A stretch of DNA of 64,000 nt from Streptomyces sp. HmicA12 (GTDB lineage: Bacteria; Actinomycetota; Actinomycetes; Streptomycetales; Streptomycetaceae): positions 63,330 to 127,329 of the forward strand of contig NZ_KB891831.1 in assembly GCF_000373565.1 (NCBI RefSeq), in the 5' to 3' direction. A model generated the notes under the pieces. It worked only from the letters and a program-made list of their open reading frames with translations, searched no databases and was not told where the DNA came from. The position numbers and the translations under genes are program-made. This document shows, one piece after another, positions 52,125-61,340 of the stretch; the stretch's first letter is position 1; each line of letters opens with the position of its first letter.

Positions 52125-52240
52125 ACCGGGTGGGCACCTGGGTCCGCCCCCATGACCACCGGCGGTCGCCGCCCGGATACGCTGCCCGCTCGCCGGGACC
52201 CAGACGGCGGGGCAGGCACGGGACGACCGGAGGAGCGAGC

Positions 52241-53449
52241 ATGCGCACGGCAGCGGGATCCGGACTCGGAGGAGTGGCGGGGGCCGCCGCGCTGGCCGCG
52301 CTGCTCACCGTGGCCGGATGCGGCAACCCGGACACGCGGCCGTCCGGCCCCGAAAGCTCCTCTTCTTCCCAAGTGCCCTCACTCACCTGGGAGTTCGAGC
52401 ACATAGCGGACTTCAGCGGCGACCTCACGGATGTCGCCTTGCTCGCCGAGAACGACATCTGGGCGGTCGGCACGGAGAACGACGGTGACCCCGCCGCGCG
52501 CCTGCTGCACTACGACGGAGCCCGCTGGACCCCGGAGCCCCTGCCCGGCTCCCTCGGCACCGTCGAATTTCCGCCCGCCCTCGACGAGATCGGCGACGGG
52601 AAGATCTGGCTGCGGACGACGCCGTCCCTGCAGGGGTCCACCACGACCCGCTGGGCCCAGTGGGACGGGACCCGCTGGGCCGCCGTGCCGAACCCGCCGC
52701 CCGGCGCTGTCACCGGCCTGGAGGCGGACGGGCCGGACGACGTCTGGGCCCTCACCGGCGAGCGGACCGCCCAGCACTGGAACGGCAGCCGATGGACGAC
52801 GACCTCGCTGCCGTACAAGACCGCGGACCTGGCCGTGGTGGGACCGGACGACGCCTGGGCGGTGGGCCGGCGCTCGACCGGCCCCGGCACCGAGCTGACG
52901 GGCGGCACCCCGTACGACCAGCCGGCCACGATGCACTGGGACGGCACGTCGTGGAAAGCGGTCGACACCCCGGTGACCCGCTTCGACGACCCGATCCCAC
53001 CAGAGCCCGGCGCCGCCCTGACCAAGGTCTTCGCGCTCGACAGCGGTGAGGTGCGCGCCTACGGCGTCAACGGCTTCAACCACGGCGAGGGCGAGGAGGA
53101 GCCGGACGAGGAGTACATCCGGCTGCGCCGGGACGGCTCGGCATGGGTCGCGCAGGAACCGGCGCCCGGCGGCTGCGCCCTGCGCCTTCCGGTGGCCCAG
53201 GACGACGCGGGCCTGTTCCTCGACGGCAACTGGTACCTGACCGACGACGGCCGCTGTGTGAAGATCCAGCGGCACCGGCTGCCGCTGTCGACCGGCGCCC
53301 GCAAGCCGTCGAACCAGTCGCTGTGGCTGTCCGAGGTCCACCGAATACCCGGCACCGACTCCTGGCTGGGCGCCGGGCACGTACAGGTCAACCAGTCCGG
53401 CGACGCCTTCGACGCCCCGGTCGTCGTCCGTCTGAAGCGGGCCGGCTGA
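52241..53449 (+). CDS. Secreted lipoprotein with repeated Trp-rich beta-propeller-like motifs
   Basis: The 402-residue protein has a signal peptide ending in lipobox LTVAGC (about residue 28) and then a Ser-rich linker. The body repeats a pattern of the type DDIWAVG / HYDGARWTP: NDIWAVGTEND, KIWLRTT, WDGTRWAAVP, DDVWALTG, WNGSRWTTT, DDAWAVGR and WDGTSWKAV. This suggests a beta-propeller as in galactose oxidase/kelch-like or YCF48-type proteins. It is surface-anchored; the function is unknown. GGAGGAG precedes the ATG. It stands between a terminator and the convergent LacI gene. Confidence 0.8.
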   Translation: MRTAAGSGLGGVAGAAALAALLTVAGCGNPDTRPSGPESSSSSQVPSLTWEFEHIADFSGDLTDVALLAENDIWAVGTENDGDPAARLLHYDGARWTPEPLPGSLGTVEFPPALDEIGDGKIWLRTTPSLQGSTTTRWAQWDGTRWAAVPNPPPGAVTGLEADGPDDVWALTGERTAQHWNGSRWTTTSLPYKTADLAVVGPDDAWAVGRRSTGPGTELTGGTPYDQPATMHWDGTSWKAVDTPVTRFDDPIPPEPGAALTKVFALDSGEVRAYGVNGFNHGEGEEEPDEEYIRLRRDGSAWVAQEPAPGGCALRLPVAQDDAGLFLDGNWYLTDDGRCVKIQRHRLPLSTGARKPSNQSLWLSEVHRIPGTDSWLGAGHVQVNQSGDAFDAPVVVRLKRAG

Positions 53450-53474
53450 CCGCGGAGGCGCTCCCGCGGGCGCG

Positions 53475-54497
53475 TCACCCCCCGGTGCTCTCCCGCACGA
53501 TCACCTCGTGCCCGACGACGTGATCCCGCAGCGGCCCGCCGTCCGGATCGTCGACGCGGCCGACGAGCAGCGCCACGGCGGCGCGCGCGATCTCCTTCTT
53601 GTCCGGGGACACCGTCGTCAGCGTGGGCACGCTGAACCGGGACGCCTCGATGTCGTCGAAGCCCACCACGTCCACGTCCTTCGGCACGCCCACCCCCTTC
53701 TCGTGCAGGGCCCGCAGCGCGCCCAGGGCGAGGTGGTCGTTGAGGCAGAGCAGCGCGTCCGGCTGCGGATCGCGTTCGAGGAGCGCGACCGCGGCACGGG
53801 CGCCGTCCCGCCAGTGGTACGCGTCCACCGGGACCACCAGGTCGCTGTCGAAGGGGACATGGGCCGCCTTCAGCGCTTCCCGGTACCCGTCCGTGCGCAG
53901 CCGGTCGGTGCCCTGGCGGCCGCGCGCCCTGCCGCCGACGACGGCGATCCGGCGCCGCCCCCGCTCCAGCAGGTGCGCGGTGGCCTCGCGCGCGGCCCGT
54001 ACGTTGTCGATGGCGACGTGGTCGGTGCTGCCCTCGGCGGGCCGCTCGCCCAGCAGGACCACGGGCAGCCGGCGGTCGCGGGTGGCGAGGTCGCGGGGTT
54101 GCAGCGCGAGGGGGCTGAGGATGACGCCGTCGGAGAACTGGGCGTCGAAACCGTGCAGCGCGGCCAGTTCCCGCTCGCGGGAGCCGCCGGTCTGGTGGAG
54201 GAGCACGGTCAGGCCCCGCTGGTCGGCCTCGGTCATCACGTGCTTGGCCAGCTCGGAGAAGTAGGCGACGTCGAGCTCGGGGACGGCGAGGGTGATCATG
54301 CCGGTGCGGCCCTGGCGCAACTGGCGGCCCGCGATGTTGACCCGGTAGCCGAGGGCGTCGATCGCCTCCCGGACGACCTCGCGGGTCCGGTCGGAGACAT
54401 GCTCGAAGTTGTTGATCACGTTGGAGACCGTCTTGGGCGAGACGCCCGCGTACTCCGCAACGTCCTTGATCCTGGGTCTGGCCGCCACGCTGTTCAT
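53475..54497 (-). CDS. LacI family transcriptional repressor of the GH2-ABC-GH43 regulon
   Basis: The 340-residue protein has a LacI helix-turn-helix (PRIKDVAEYAGVSPKTVSNVI, residues 8-28; hinge helix NIAGRQLRQGRTG about 54-66) and a periplasmic-binding-protein-like effector domain (about 67-330). It is divergent from the GH2 gene. Three near-identical palindromes TTACATCGATGTAA lie before the GH2, binding-protein and GH43 genes, and the CG-centred symmetry is typical of LacI operators. It is therefore the probable repressor, relieved by a sugar from the imported oligosaccharide (inference). Confidence 0.92.
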   Translation of the reverse strand: MNSVAARPRIKDVAEYAGVSPKTVSNVINNFEHVSDRTREVVREAIDALGYRVNIAGRQLRQGRTGMITLAVPELDVAYFSELAKHVMTEADQRGLTVLLHQTGGSRERELAALHGFDAQFSDGVILSPLALQPRDLATRDRRLPVVLLGERPAEGSTDHVAIDNVRAAREATAHLLERGRRRIAVVGGRARGRQGTDRLRTDGYREALKAAHVPFDSDLVVPVDAYHWRDGARAAVALLERDPQPDALLCLNDHLALGALRALHEKGVGVPKDVDVVGFDDIEASRFSVPTLTTVSPDKKEIARAAVALLVGRVDDPDGGPLRDHVVGHEVIVRESTGG

Positions 54498-54574
54498 TCC
54501 TTCCGTCTGCCGTCCGCGATCCTATCGAGCATCACGAATCGGCTTCGGGCCGGATCCCGCACCGCCCCGGATAT

Positions 54575-54588
54575 TTACAACGATGTAA
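54575..54588. promoter_or_regulatory. LacI-type operator 1 (GH2 / lacI divergent region)
   Basis: TTACAACGATGTAA differs from the perfect palindrome TTACATCGATGTAA at one position. It lies 60 nt upstream of the GH2 start and 77 nt from the LacI start, so it may control both. Confidence 0.8.
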
Positions 54589-54647
54589 TCGCCATGGTGC
54601 CATGACCCCGCGCCGCCCGGCGCCGTACCCACCCGGCAAGGAGCACC

Positions 54648-56456
54648 ATGCCCGTCCCCCGTCCCGAGTACCCGCGCCCCCAGTTCGTCCGCGAGGCCTG
54701 GCTGAACCTCAACGGACGGTGGGAGTTCGAGATCGACCGCTCCGACACGGGCCTGGAACGCGGGCTGCAGGAGCGGGAGTTGGGCGGTCACATCACCGTG
54801 CCGTTCTGCCCGGAGTCGGAGCTGTCCGGGGTCGGCGACACCGACTTCCTGGAGGCCGTCTGGTACCGGCGCACGGTGACGGTGCCCGCCGACTGGACCA
54901 ACTCCCGGGTGCTGCTGCACTTCGGGGCCGTCGACCACGACACCACGGTGTGGGCGAACGGCGTGGAGGTGACCCGGCACCGCGGCGGCTTCACCCCGTT
55001 CACCGCCGACCTCGGCGACATCGCCGCACCCGGCGCGGAGTTGACACTCGTCGTACGCGCCCGCGACACCCGGCACGGCCCGCAGGCGCGCGGCAAGCAG
55101 GCGACCTGGTTCGCGAACTCGCACTGCCACTACACCCGCACCACCGGCATCTGGCAGACGGTGTGGCTGGAGCCGGTGCCGCGCACGGTCGCCCTCAAGC
55201 GTCCCCGGATCACCCCGGACCTGGCCTCGGGCACCTTCTACCTGGAGCTGCCCCTGACCGGCAACGCCCCCGGCCACCGGCTCCGCGCCACCCTCGCCGA
55301 CGAGCACGGCACGGTCGTCACCGCCGAGGCCCGCGCCGACCTCGACCTCGGTCCGCGCCTGGCGCTCACCGTGCCCGCGGACCGGCAGCGCGTGTGGGCG
55401 CCGGACGACCCGCACCTGTACGACCTCACCTTCGAAGTCGTCGACGCCGAAGGCGAGTCGGTGGACCGGGTCACCTCATATGCGGGCCTGCGCTCGGTCT
55501 CGGTCGACGGCAAGCGGCTGCTCCTGAACGGCGAGCCGGTCTTCCAGCGCCTCGTCCTCGACCAGGGCTACTACCCGGACGGCCTGATGACCGCACCGAC
55601 CGACGCCGCCCTGGTGCGCGACATCGAACTCGGCATCGCGGCGGGCTTCAACGGCGCCCGACTGCACCAGAAGGTCTTCGAGGAGCGGTTCCTGTACCAC
55701 GCGGACCGGCTCGGCTACCTGGTGTGGGGCGAGTTCGGCGACTGGGGCTGCGAGGTCGGCGTCCGTGACGACAACCAGCGGCCCGACGCGTCGTACGTCG
55801 CCCAGTGGCTGGAGGCCGTGGAGCGGGACTACTCGCACCCGTCGATCATCGGCTGGTGCCCGCTGAACGAGACGTACCAGAACCTGCACGACCGCATCAC
55901 GCGGCTCGACGACGTCACGCAGGCGATGTTCCTGGCCACGAAGCAGGCCGACAGCACCCGCCCGGTGATCGACGCGTCCGGGTACGCGCACCGCGTCCCG
56001 GAGACCGACGTGTACGACGCGCACTGCTACGAGCAGGATCCTGCGGCCTTCGCGAAGACGATGCGGGGCCTCGCGGAGAACGAGCCGTACGTCAACACCG
56101 GCCCCGAGGGCCAGGTCTGGTCCGTCCCGTACCGCGGGCAGCCCTACTTCTGCAGCGAGTTCGGCGGCATCTGGTGGGACCCCGAGGCCGCGGCCGAGGT
56201 GGCCGGCGACGCACGCGACGACTCGTGGGGGTACGGCGAACGGCCGCGCACCGCAGTGGAGTTCATCGAGCGGTTCACGGGCCTGACGGGCGTGCTCCTG
56301 GGCGACCCCGAGATGTTCGGCTACTGCTACACCCAGCTCACGGACGTCTTCCAGGAGCGCAACGGCGTCTACCGCTTCGACCGCGGCGAGAAGGCCGACA
56401 CCGCCCGGCTGCGGGACGCCCAGCTCCGTCCGGCCGCCTTCGAGAACGTGCGCTAG
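54648..56456 (+). CDS. GH2 family glycoside hydrolase (beta-galactosidase/glucuronidase-like)
   Basis: The 602-residue enzyme has GH2 organisation: an N-terminal jelly-roll (WLNLNGRWEFEIDRSDTG, residues about 18-180, with VWANGVEVTRHRGGFTPF), an Ig-like domain (about 185-280) and a TIM barrel. The acid/base is E408 in WCPLNETY and the nucleophile E504 in YFCSEFGG. GH2 includes beta-galactosidases, beta-glucuronidases, beta-mannosidases and arabinopyranosidases; the exact activity cannot be read off. No signal peptide, so it hydrolyses imported oligosaccharides. It is preceded by operator 1 and followed by operator 2 before the importer genes. Confidence 0.92.
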   Translation: MPVPRPEYPRPQFVREAWLNLNGRWEFEIDRSDTGLERGLQERELGGHITVPFCPESELSGVGDTDFLEAVWYRRTVTVPADWTNSRVLLHFGAVDHDTTVWANGVEVTRHRGGFTPFTADLGDIAAPGAELTLVVRARDTRHGPQARGKQATWFANSHCHYTRTTGIWQTVWLEPVPRTVALKRPRITPDLASGTFYLELPLTGNAPGHRLRATLADEHGTVVTAEARADLDLGPRLALTVPADRQRVWAPDDPHLYDLTFEVVDAEGESVDRVTSYAGLRSVSVDGKRLLLNGEPVFQRLVLDQGYYPDGLMTAPTDAALVRDIELGIAAGFNGARLHQKVFEERFLYHADRLGYLVWGEFGDWGCEVGVRDDNQRPDASYVAQWLEAVERDYSHPSIIGWCPLNETYQNLHDRITRLDDVTQAMFLATKQADSTRPVIDASGYAHRVPETDVYDAHCYEQDPAAFAKTMRGLAENEPYVNTGPEGQVWSVPYRGQPYFCSEFGGIWWDPEAAAEVAGDARDDSWGYGERPRTAVEFIERFTGLTGVLLGDPEMFGYCYTQLTDVFQERNGVYRFDRGEKADTARLRDAQLRPAAFENVR

Positions 56457-56473
56457 CTCAGTCTGTCCGCGAT

Positions 56474-56487
56474 TTACATCGATGTAT
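56474..56487. promoter_or_regulatory. LacI-type operator 2 (binding-protein gene)
   Basis: TTACATCGATGTAT matches the 14-nt palindrome at 13 positions. It lies 54 nt upstream of the binding-protein start and 18 nt after the GH2 stop, implying an internal promoter for the importer genes. Confidence 0.82.
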
Positions 56488-56540
56488 GACCGTGGACGGC
56501 GGTGTCGGGACGACCCCGCCGTCCACCGGGAAGGAGCCAC

Positions 56541-57884
56541 ATGACCGGTCCATCCGTCCCTGTCGGTCGCCCCGCGCTCACCAGGCGGCGCGCGCTGACG
56601 GCCGCGTTCGCCGCCGGGGCCTCGGTCCTCGGTGCCGGGGCGCTCAGCGGCTGCGGCAGCGCGCTGGCCGCCGACGACGCGACCGTACGCCTGTGGGACC
56701 TGTTCCAGGGAGCCGACGGCGGTCTGCTCAACGACATGGTGCGCAAGGCCGGGCCCCACATGCCGGGCGTGCACGTCGAGCGCACGGTCCTGGAGTGGGG
56801 CACCCCGTACTACACGAAGCTCGCCATGGCCTCGGCCGGAGGTCGCGGCCCGGACGTCGCCGTGGCGCACATGTCACGGCTCGCGGGATACGCCCCGACG
56901 GGCCTCGTGGATCCGTGGGACATGGACCTGCTGGCCGAATTCGGCGTCCACGAACAGGACTTCGCCAAAGCGGTGTGGGGGCGCACCCGGTACGAGGGGG
57001 CGACGTACGCGATCCCGCTCGACACGCACCCCTTCATCGTGTTCTTCCACCCGGAGCCGACGAAGAAGGCGGGTCTGCTGAAGGCGGACGGCACGCTGGA
57101 CACGGACGCGTTCTCGTCGCCCGAGCAATTCCTCGCCGCAGGGCGGGAGTTGGCCAAGGCGTCCGGCAAGCAGGGCATCTCCTTCGGGTACGTCAACGAC
57201 ACCGCGCAGGGCTGGCGGCTGTTCTACGGGCTGTACCGGCAGACGGGCGGCACGTTCGAGCTGCCGCCGGGCGGGCCCGCGAAGGTGGACCTGGACCGGA
57301 TGGCCGAGGTCATCTCCTTCATGGCCGAGCTGGTCGACGGCAAGGCCAATCCGAAGCGCCTCGACTACAACGCGAGCGTGGCCGCGTTCACCAACCGGCA
57401 GACGGCGATGGCCCTGTCCGGCGAGTGGGAGCTCGGCACGTTCCGCACGGCGGACAAGAAGGTCGACGCGGCCCCGTTCCCGACCGTCTTCGGCACTCCG
57501 GCGATCTACGCGGACTCGCACTCGTTCGTCCTCCCCCACCGCGAGAACCCGGACGCCGGGCACCGCCGCCGCACGCATCAGGCGGTCGCGGCGCTCCTCA
57601 AGGCGGGGCAGACCTGGGCCACCGCCGGGCACATCCCCGCGTACACGCCGGTGACCCGCACCAAGGAGTACGCCGAGTTGCTGCCGCAGGCGCACTACAA
57701 GTCGGCCGCGTCCACCGTGGTCCTCGACCCGCCCGCCTGGTTCGTCGGCGCGGGCTCCGACTTCCAGAACGCCATGTCGCAGGTGCTCCAGCAGGCCCTG
57801 CTCGACGGTCTGTCCCCCGACCGTGCGGCGCGCGCGATGGTGCGGCGCGTCAACACCTTCCTCTCCAAGCCCAGCCCGGCCTGA
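56541..57884 (+). CDS. Sugar ABC transporter substrate-binding lipoprotein
   Basis: The 447-residue protein has a twin-arginine-like signal (LTRRRALTAAFAAGAS) ending in lipobox GALSGC (about residue 37). The mature part is a CUT1 solute-binding fold with VRLWDLFQGADGGLLNDMV, GPDVAVAHMSRL and the C-terminal ATAGHIPAYTPV. AAGGAG precedes the ATG by 4 nt. With the two permeases it forms an importer without its own ATPase, so a shared ATPase such as MsiK is presumably used. Confidence 0.92.
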   Translation: MTGPSVPVGRPALTRRRALTAAFAAGASVLGAGALSGCGSALAADDATVRLWDLFQGADGGLLNDMVRKAGPHMPGVHVERTVLEWGTPYYTKLAMASAGGRGPDVAVAHMSRLAGYAPTGLVDPWDMDLLAEFGVHEQDFAKAVWGRTRYEGATYAIPLDTHPFIVFFHPEPTKKAGLLKADGTLDTDAFSSPEQFLAAGRELAKASGKQGISFGYVNDTAQGWRLFYGLYRQTGGTFELPPGGPAKVDLDRMAEVISFMAELVDGKANPKRLDYNASVAAFTNRQTAMALSGEWELGTFRTADKKVDAAPFPTVFGTPAIYADSHSFVLPHRENPDAGHRRRTHQAVAALLKAGQTWATAGHIPAYTPVTRTKEYAELLPQAHYKSAASTVVLDPPAWFVGAGSDFQNAMSQVLQQALLDGLSPDRAARAMVRRVNTFLSKPSPA

Positions 57885-57902
57885 CTCCCTGGAGGCACGA
57901 CG

Positions 57903-58808
57903 ATGTCCTCTCCCCACCCCTCGCCCCGGCCGGGACCGCTGTCCGTACGCCGGCTGCTGTCCCCGGGCCTGCTCTTCGCCCTGCCCTTCCTCGCCCTGTT
58001 CGCCGTGTTCCTGCTGTGGCCGCTGGGCCAGGGCCTGTGGATGGCGCTCACGGACAAGGCCCTGTCCGCGCACGCCCCGTCCTTCGTCGGCCTCGACAAC
58101 TTCTCGGAGGCGTTCGGGGACGCCGAGATGTGGCGGGCCCTCGGCCACACCCTCGTGTTCACCCTGATCTCGACCGTGCCGCTGGTCGTGGTGGCGCTCG
58201 GCATGGCGCTCCTCGTGCACACCGGTCTGCCCGGCCAGTGGGTGTGGCGCCTGGCGTTCTTCGCCCCGTACCTGCTGCCGGTCGGCGTCGTCGGTCTGCT
58301 GTGGCTGTGGCTGTACCAGCCGGATCTCGGCGTCTACAACCATGTGCTCGGCGCGCTCGGCCTGGATCAAGTGGCGTGGCTCAGCGACGAGTCGGTGGCC
58401 ATGTGGGCCATCGCGCTGACGACGCTGTGGTGGACGGTCGGCTTCAACTTCCTGCTCTACCTGGCCGCCCTCCAGTCCATCCCCGACCACCTGTACGAGG
58501 CCGCGGCCATCGACGGGGCCGGGGCCTGGCGCCGCCTGTTCTCCATCACGCTGCCGCAGCTCGGCCGCATCACGACCGTCATCACCCTGCTGCAGATCCT
58601 GGCGTCCCTGAAGGTCTTCGACCAGGTGTACCTGCTGACGAGGGGCGGCCCGAACAGCTCGACGCGGCCGGTCGTCGAGTACATCTACGACGTCGGCTTC
58701 ACCGGCTACCGGCTCGGCTACGCGTCGGCGATCAGCTACATCTTCTTCGCCCTCGTCGTCCTCGCCTCCGCCGCTCAGTTCGCCGTACTCCGCCGCCGGG
58801 AGAAGTGA
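57903..58808 (+). CDS. Sugar ABC transporter permease (MalF-like)
   Basis: The 301-residue permease has six helices and the EAA-loop variant EAAAIDGAGAWRRLFSITLPQLG (about residues 200-222). VVEYIYDVGFTGYRLGYASAISYIFF near the end is typical of CUT1 MalF-type subunits. It starts 18 nt after the binding-protein stop with a GGAGG site, and 1 nt separates it from the second permease gene. Confidence 0.94.
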   Translation: MSSPHPSPRPGPLSVRRLLSPGLLFALPFLALFAVFLLWPLGQGLWMALTDKALSAHAPSFVGLDNFSEAFGDAEMWRALGHTLVFTLISTVPLVVVALGMALLVHTGLPGQWVWRLAFFAPYLLPVGVVGLLWLWLYQPDLGVYNHVLGALGLDQVAWLSDESVAMWAIALTTLWWTVGFNFLLYLAALQSIPDHLYEAAAIDGAGAWRRLFSITLPQLGRITTVITLLQILASLKVFDQVYLLTRGGPNSSTRPVVEYIYDVGFTGYRLGYASAISYIFFALVVLASAAQFAVLRRREK

Positions 58809-58809
58809 C

Positions 58810-59751
58810 ATGACGACCACCACCGACACGCCCGTACGCCCCGCGAAGCGTCAGCCCATCGTGCCCGTACGCCCGCCGAAGCGGGGTGGCGGCCCCGCGC
58901 GGTCGACCACGAACCTGACGCTCGGCGCCGGCCTCACCACCCGCGTGCTCGCCCTCGCCGTGCTCGTGATCGCGGCGCTGATATGGCTGCTGCCCATGGC
59001 GTGGGGCGTGCTCACGGCCTTCAAGTCGGAGCAGGACGCGAGCGATCCGCTGCACTGGCTGTGGCCGAAGCACGGCTTCACGCTCCAGGCGTTCAGCACG
59101 GTGTGGGAGCGCGGCGACCTGCCGCTGTGGATGCTCAACAGCTTCCTGATCTCGGCCGCCGTCACCGTGATCACCGTGCTGGTCTCGGCGATGGCCGGGT
59201 ACGCCTTCTCGCGCACCCTGTTCGCCGGCCGCAAGTGGCTGTTCACGCTGACGATCGCGGCGGTCCTCGTGCCGCCGCAGATCCTGATCGTGCCCTGGTT
59301 CGAGCAGATGCTGACCCTGCATCTCCTCGACACGTACGCGGCGGTGATCCTCCCGCAGACCGTGGCACCGGTGATGGTGTTCATCCTGAAGAAGCACTTC
59401 GACTCGCTGCCCGTCGAGTTGGAGGAAGCGGCCCGGATCGACGGCGCGGGGCACTGGCGGATCTTCTGGTCGGTGCTGCTGCCGCTGTCGCGGCCGATGC
59501 TCGCCGCCGTCGCGATCTTCGTGTTCATCGGGGCGTGGAACAACTTCCTGTGGCCGTTCGTGTCCACGTCCGACCCGTCCCTGATGACGCTGCCCGTCGG
59601 CATCACCACGGTGAAGGACGCGTACGGCATCCAGTACGCGCAGTCGATGGCGTCGGCCGTGCTCGCCGCGCTGCCGCTGGTCGCCGTGTTCGTCTTCTTC
59701 CAGCGGCACATCGTCAAGTCGGTGGCGACGACGGGTCTGGGCGGCCAGTGA
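58810..59751 (+). CDS. Sugar ABC transporter permease (MalG-like)
   Basis: The 313-residue permease has a hydrophilic N-terminal tail of about 40 residues (Pro/Arg/Lys-rich), six helices and the EAA loop EEAARIDGAGHWRIFWSVLLPLSRP. FIGAWNNFLWPFV and the terminal FFQRHIVKSVATTGLGG are typical of MalG-like CUT1 subunits. A GC-rich hairpin follows directly after the stop. Confidence 0.94.
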   Translation: MTTTTDTPVRPAKRQPIVPVRPPKRGGGPARSTTNLTLGAGLTTRVLALAVLVIAALIWLLPMAWGVLTAFKSEQDASDPLHWLWPKHGFTLQAFSTVWERGDLPLWMLNSFLISAAVTVITVLVSAMAGYAFSRTLFAGRKWLFTLTIAAVLVPPQILIVPWFEQMLTLHLLDTYAAVILPQTVAPVMVFILKKHFDSLPVELEEAARIDGAGHWRIFWSVLLPLSRPMLAAVAIFVFIGAWNNFLWPFVSTSDPSLMTLPVGITTVKDAYGIQYAQSMASAVLAALPLVAVFVFFQRHIVKSVATTGLGGQ

Positions 59752-59752
59752 C

Positions 59753-59776
59753 CCCGGGCGACTCCGGTCGCCCGGG
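59753..59776 (+). terminator. Terminator after the sugar importer genes
   Basis: A perfect 10-bp stem (CCCGGGCGAC / GTCGCCCGGG) with tetraloop TCCG starts 1 nt after the permease stop codon, separating it from the GH43 gene with its own operator. Confidence 0.7.
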
Positions 59777-59848
59777 CTCAACTCTCCACACCGCGTGCCC
59801 CGTTGACACCGCCCCCACCCCTTCCCTACGGTCCTGAACGCCTGGGAC

Positions 59849-59862
59849 TTACATCGATGTAA
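59849..59862. promoter_or_regulatory. LacI-type operator 3 overlapping the GH43 ribosome-binding site
   Basis: TTACATCGATGTAA is a perfect palindrome (extending to CTTACATCGATGTAAG). Its last two bases are the start of the AAGGAG ribosome-binding site (59861-59866) of the GH43 gene, whose GTG is at 59873. Confidence 0.85.
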
Positions 59863-59872
59863 GGAGCCGCTC

Positions 59873-61318
59873 GTGCGCGCACGGTCCCGTACCGCCCTCG
59901 TCTCCGCACTGCTCGCCCTGCTCGCCGGTCTGGCCTGCGCACCGCAGGCGGCCGCGGAGAGGCCGGCGAGAGCCGACGCCGCCGCGAGCGGCACCTTCCG
60001 CAATCCGCTCAACACCGGTCCCGACCCGTTCCTGACCTATGCGAACGGCGCCTATCACCTGACCACCACCCAGGGCGACAGCATCAAGATGTGGAGCTCG
60101 CCGTCCCTGGCCACGCTGCTCGACGCCGACCCGAAGACGGTGTGGGCGGACACCGACACCTCCCGCGACCAGCACATCTGGGCGCCGGAGTTCTACCGCT
60201 TCGGCGACCACTGGTACCTGTACTACACGGCCGACGACGGCACGGACGACCATCACCGGCTCTACGTCCTGGAGTCGTCGGGCGACGATCCGACCGGCCC
60301 GTACCACTACAAGGCGAAGCTCACCCCGCCCAACCACGCCGATGACTTCGCCATCGACCCGGGCATCCTGCAGCACGACGGCAAGCTGTATCTCGCGTAC
60401 AGCGGCATCAACCCGTACCAGCACAACGGCCTGAACATCGCGCCGATGTCGAACCCGTACACCGTCTCGGGCGACGCGGTCGCGATCGACGCCGCCGGAG
60501 GCTGCCCCGAGGTGCGGGAGGGCCCCGAGTTCCTGAACCGCAACGGCCGTACGTGGATGACGTACTCGACCTGTGACACCGGGAAGCCCGACTACCAGGT
60601 CTGGATGAAGTCGCTGCCCAACGGCGCCGATCCGCTCGTGCCCGGCAACTGGACGCAAGCCGCCGGGCCGGTATTCTCCCGCGCCGACGACCGCGGCGTG
60701 TTCGGCCCCGGGCACCACGCCTTCTTCAAGTCCCCTGACGGGACCGAGGACTGGCTGATCTACCACGCCAAGACGACGTCGACGAACACGTACACCAACC
60801 GCACGACGCGCGCGCAGAAGATCTCCTGGAACGCGGACGGCAGCCCGAACCTCGGCACGCCGCTCGCGATGGGCGCGACCCAGGACCTGCCGTCCGGTGA
60901 CCCCGGCTCGGGCAACTACTGGATCAACGACGACGGCCGGTCCAGCGGCAGCGGCGGCGTGACGTACACCGGCACCTGGAACTCGGGCACCGGCTGCGCC
61001 GCGCAGTGCTTCTGGAGCGACGACCACTGGAGCGACCAGGCGGGCAACACCGCCACGTTCACCTTCACCGGCACCCGCATCGCCCTGCTGTCGGTCAAGG
61101 ACACCGGGAACGGGATCGCGGCGATCAGCGTCGACGGCGGCCCCGAGCAGCGCGTCGACTTCCACAACGCGATCCGCACCGGCGAGACGCTCCAGTACCT
61201 GAGCCCACGGCTGGCGAGCGGCCCGCACACGCTGCGCGTCCGGGTCACCGGTGAGCACAATTCCTCGGCCGGCGCCTCGTTCGTGAGCGTGGACCGGGCC
61301 GAGGTCTACACGGACTGA
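59873..61318 (+). CDS. Secreted GH43 glycosidase with C-terminal beta-sandwich module
   Basis: The 481-residue protein has a signal peptide (about residues 1-28, QAAAE) and a five-bladed GH43 propeller. The catalytic base is the Asp in NTGPDPFLTY, the pKa-modulating Asp is in DFAIDPGILQ and the acid Glu in REGPEFLNR. From about residue 355 a second domain follows (VTYTGTWNSGTG, CFWSDDHWSDQAGNTATFTF, SVDGGPEQRVDF), a beta-sandwich often appended to such enzymes and possibly carbohydrate-binding. GH43 members are mostly arabinofuranosidases, arabinanases, xylosidases or galactanases. It would release oligosaccharides outside for the adjacent importer. GTG start with AAGGAG 6 nt upstream. Confidence 0.92.
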   Translation: MRARSRTALVSALLALLAGLACAPQAAAERPARADAAASGTFRNPLNTGPDPFLTYANGAYHLTTTQGDSIKMWSSPSLATLLDADPKTVWADTDTSRDQHIWAPEFYRFGDHWYLYYTADDGTDDHHRLYVLESSGDDPTGPYHYKAKLTPPNHADDFAIDPGILQHDGKLYLAYSGINPYQHNGLNIAPMSNPYTVSGDAVAIDAAGGCPEVREGPEFLNRNGRTWMTYSTCDTGKPDYQVWMKSLPNGADPLVPGNWTQAAGPVFSRADDRGVFGPGHHAFFKSPDGTEDWLIYHAKTTSTNTYTNRTTRAQKISWNADGSPNLGTPLAMGATQDLPSGDPGSGNYWINDDGRSSGSGGVTYTGTWNSGTGCAAQCFWSDDHWSDQAGNTATFTFTGTRIALLSVKDTGNGIAAISVDGGPEQRVDFHNAIRTGETLQYLSPRLASGPHTLRVRVTGEHNSSAGASFVSVDRAEVYTD

Positions 61319-61340
61319 CGCCCTGTCGCGTCGGGGCCGG

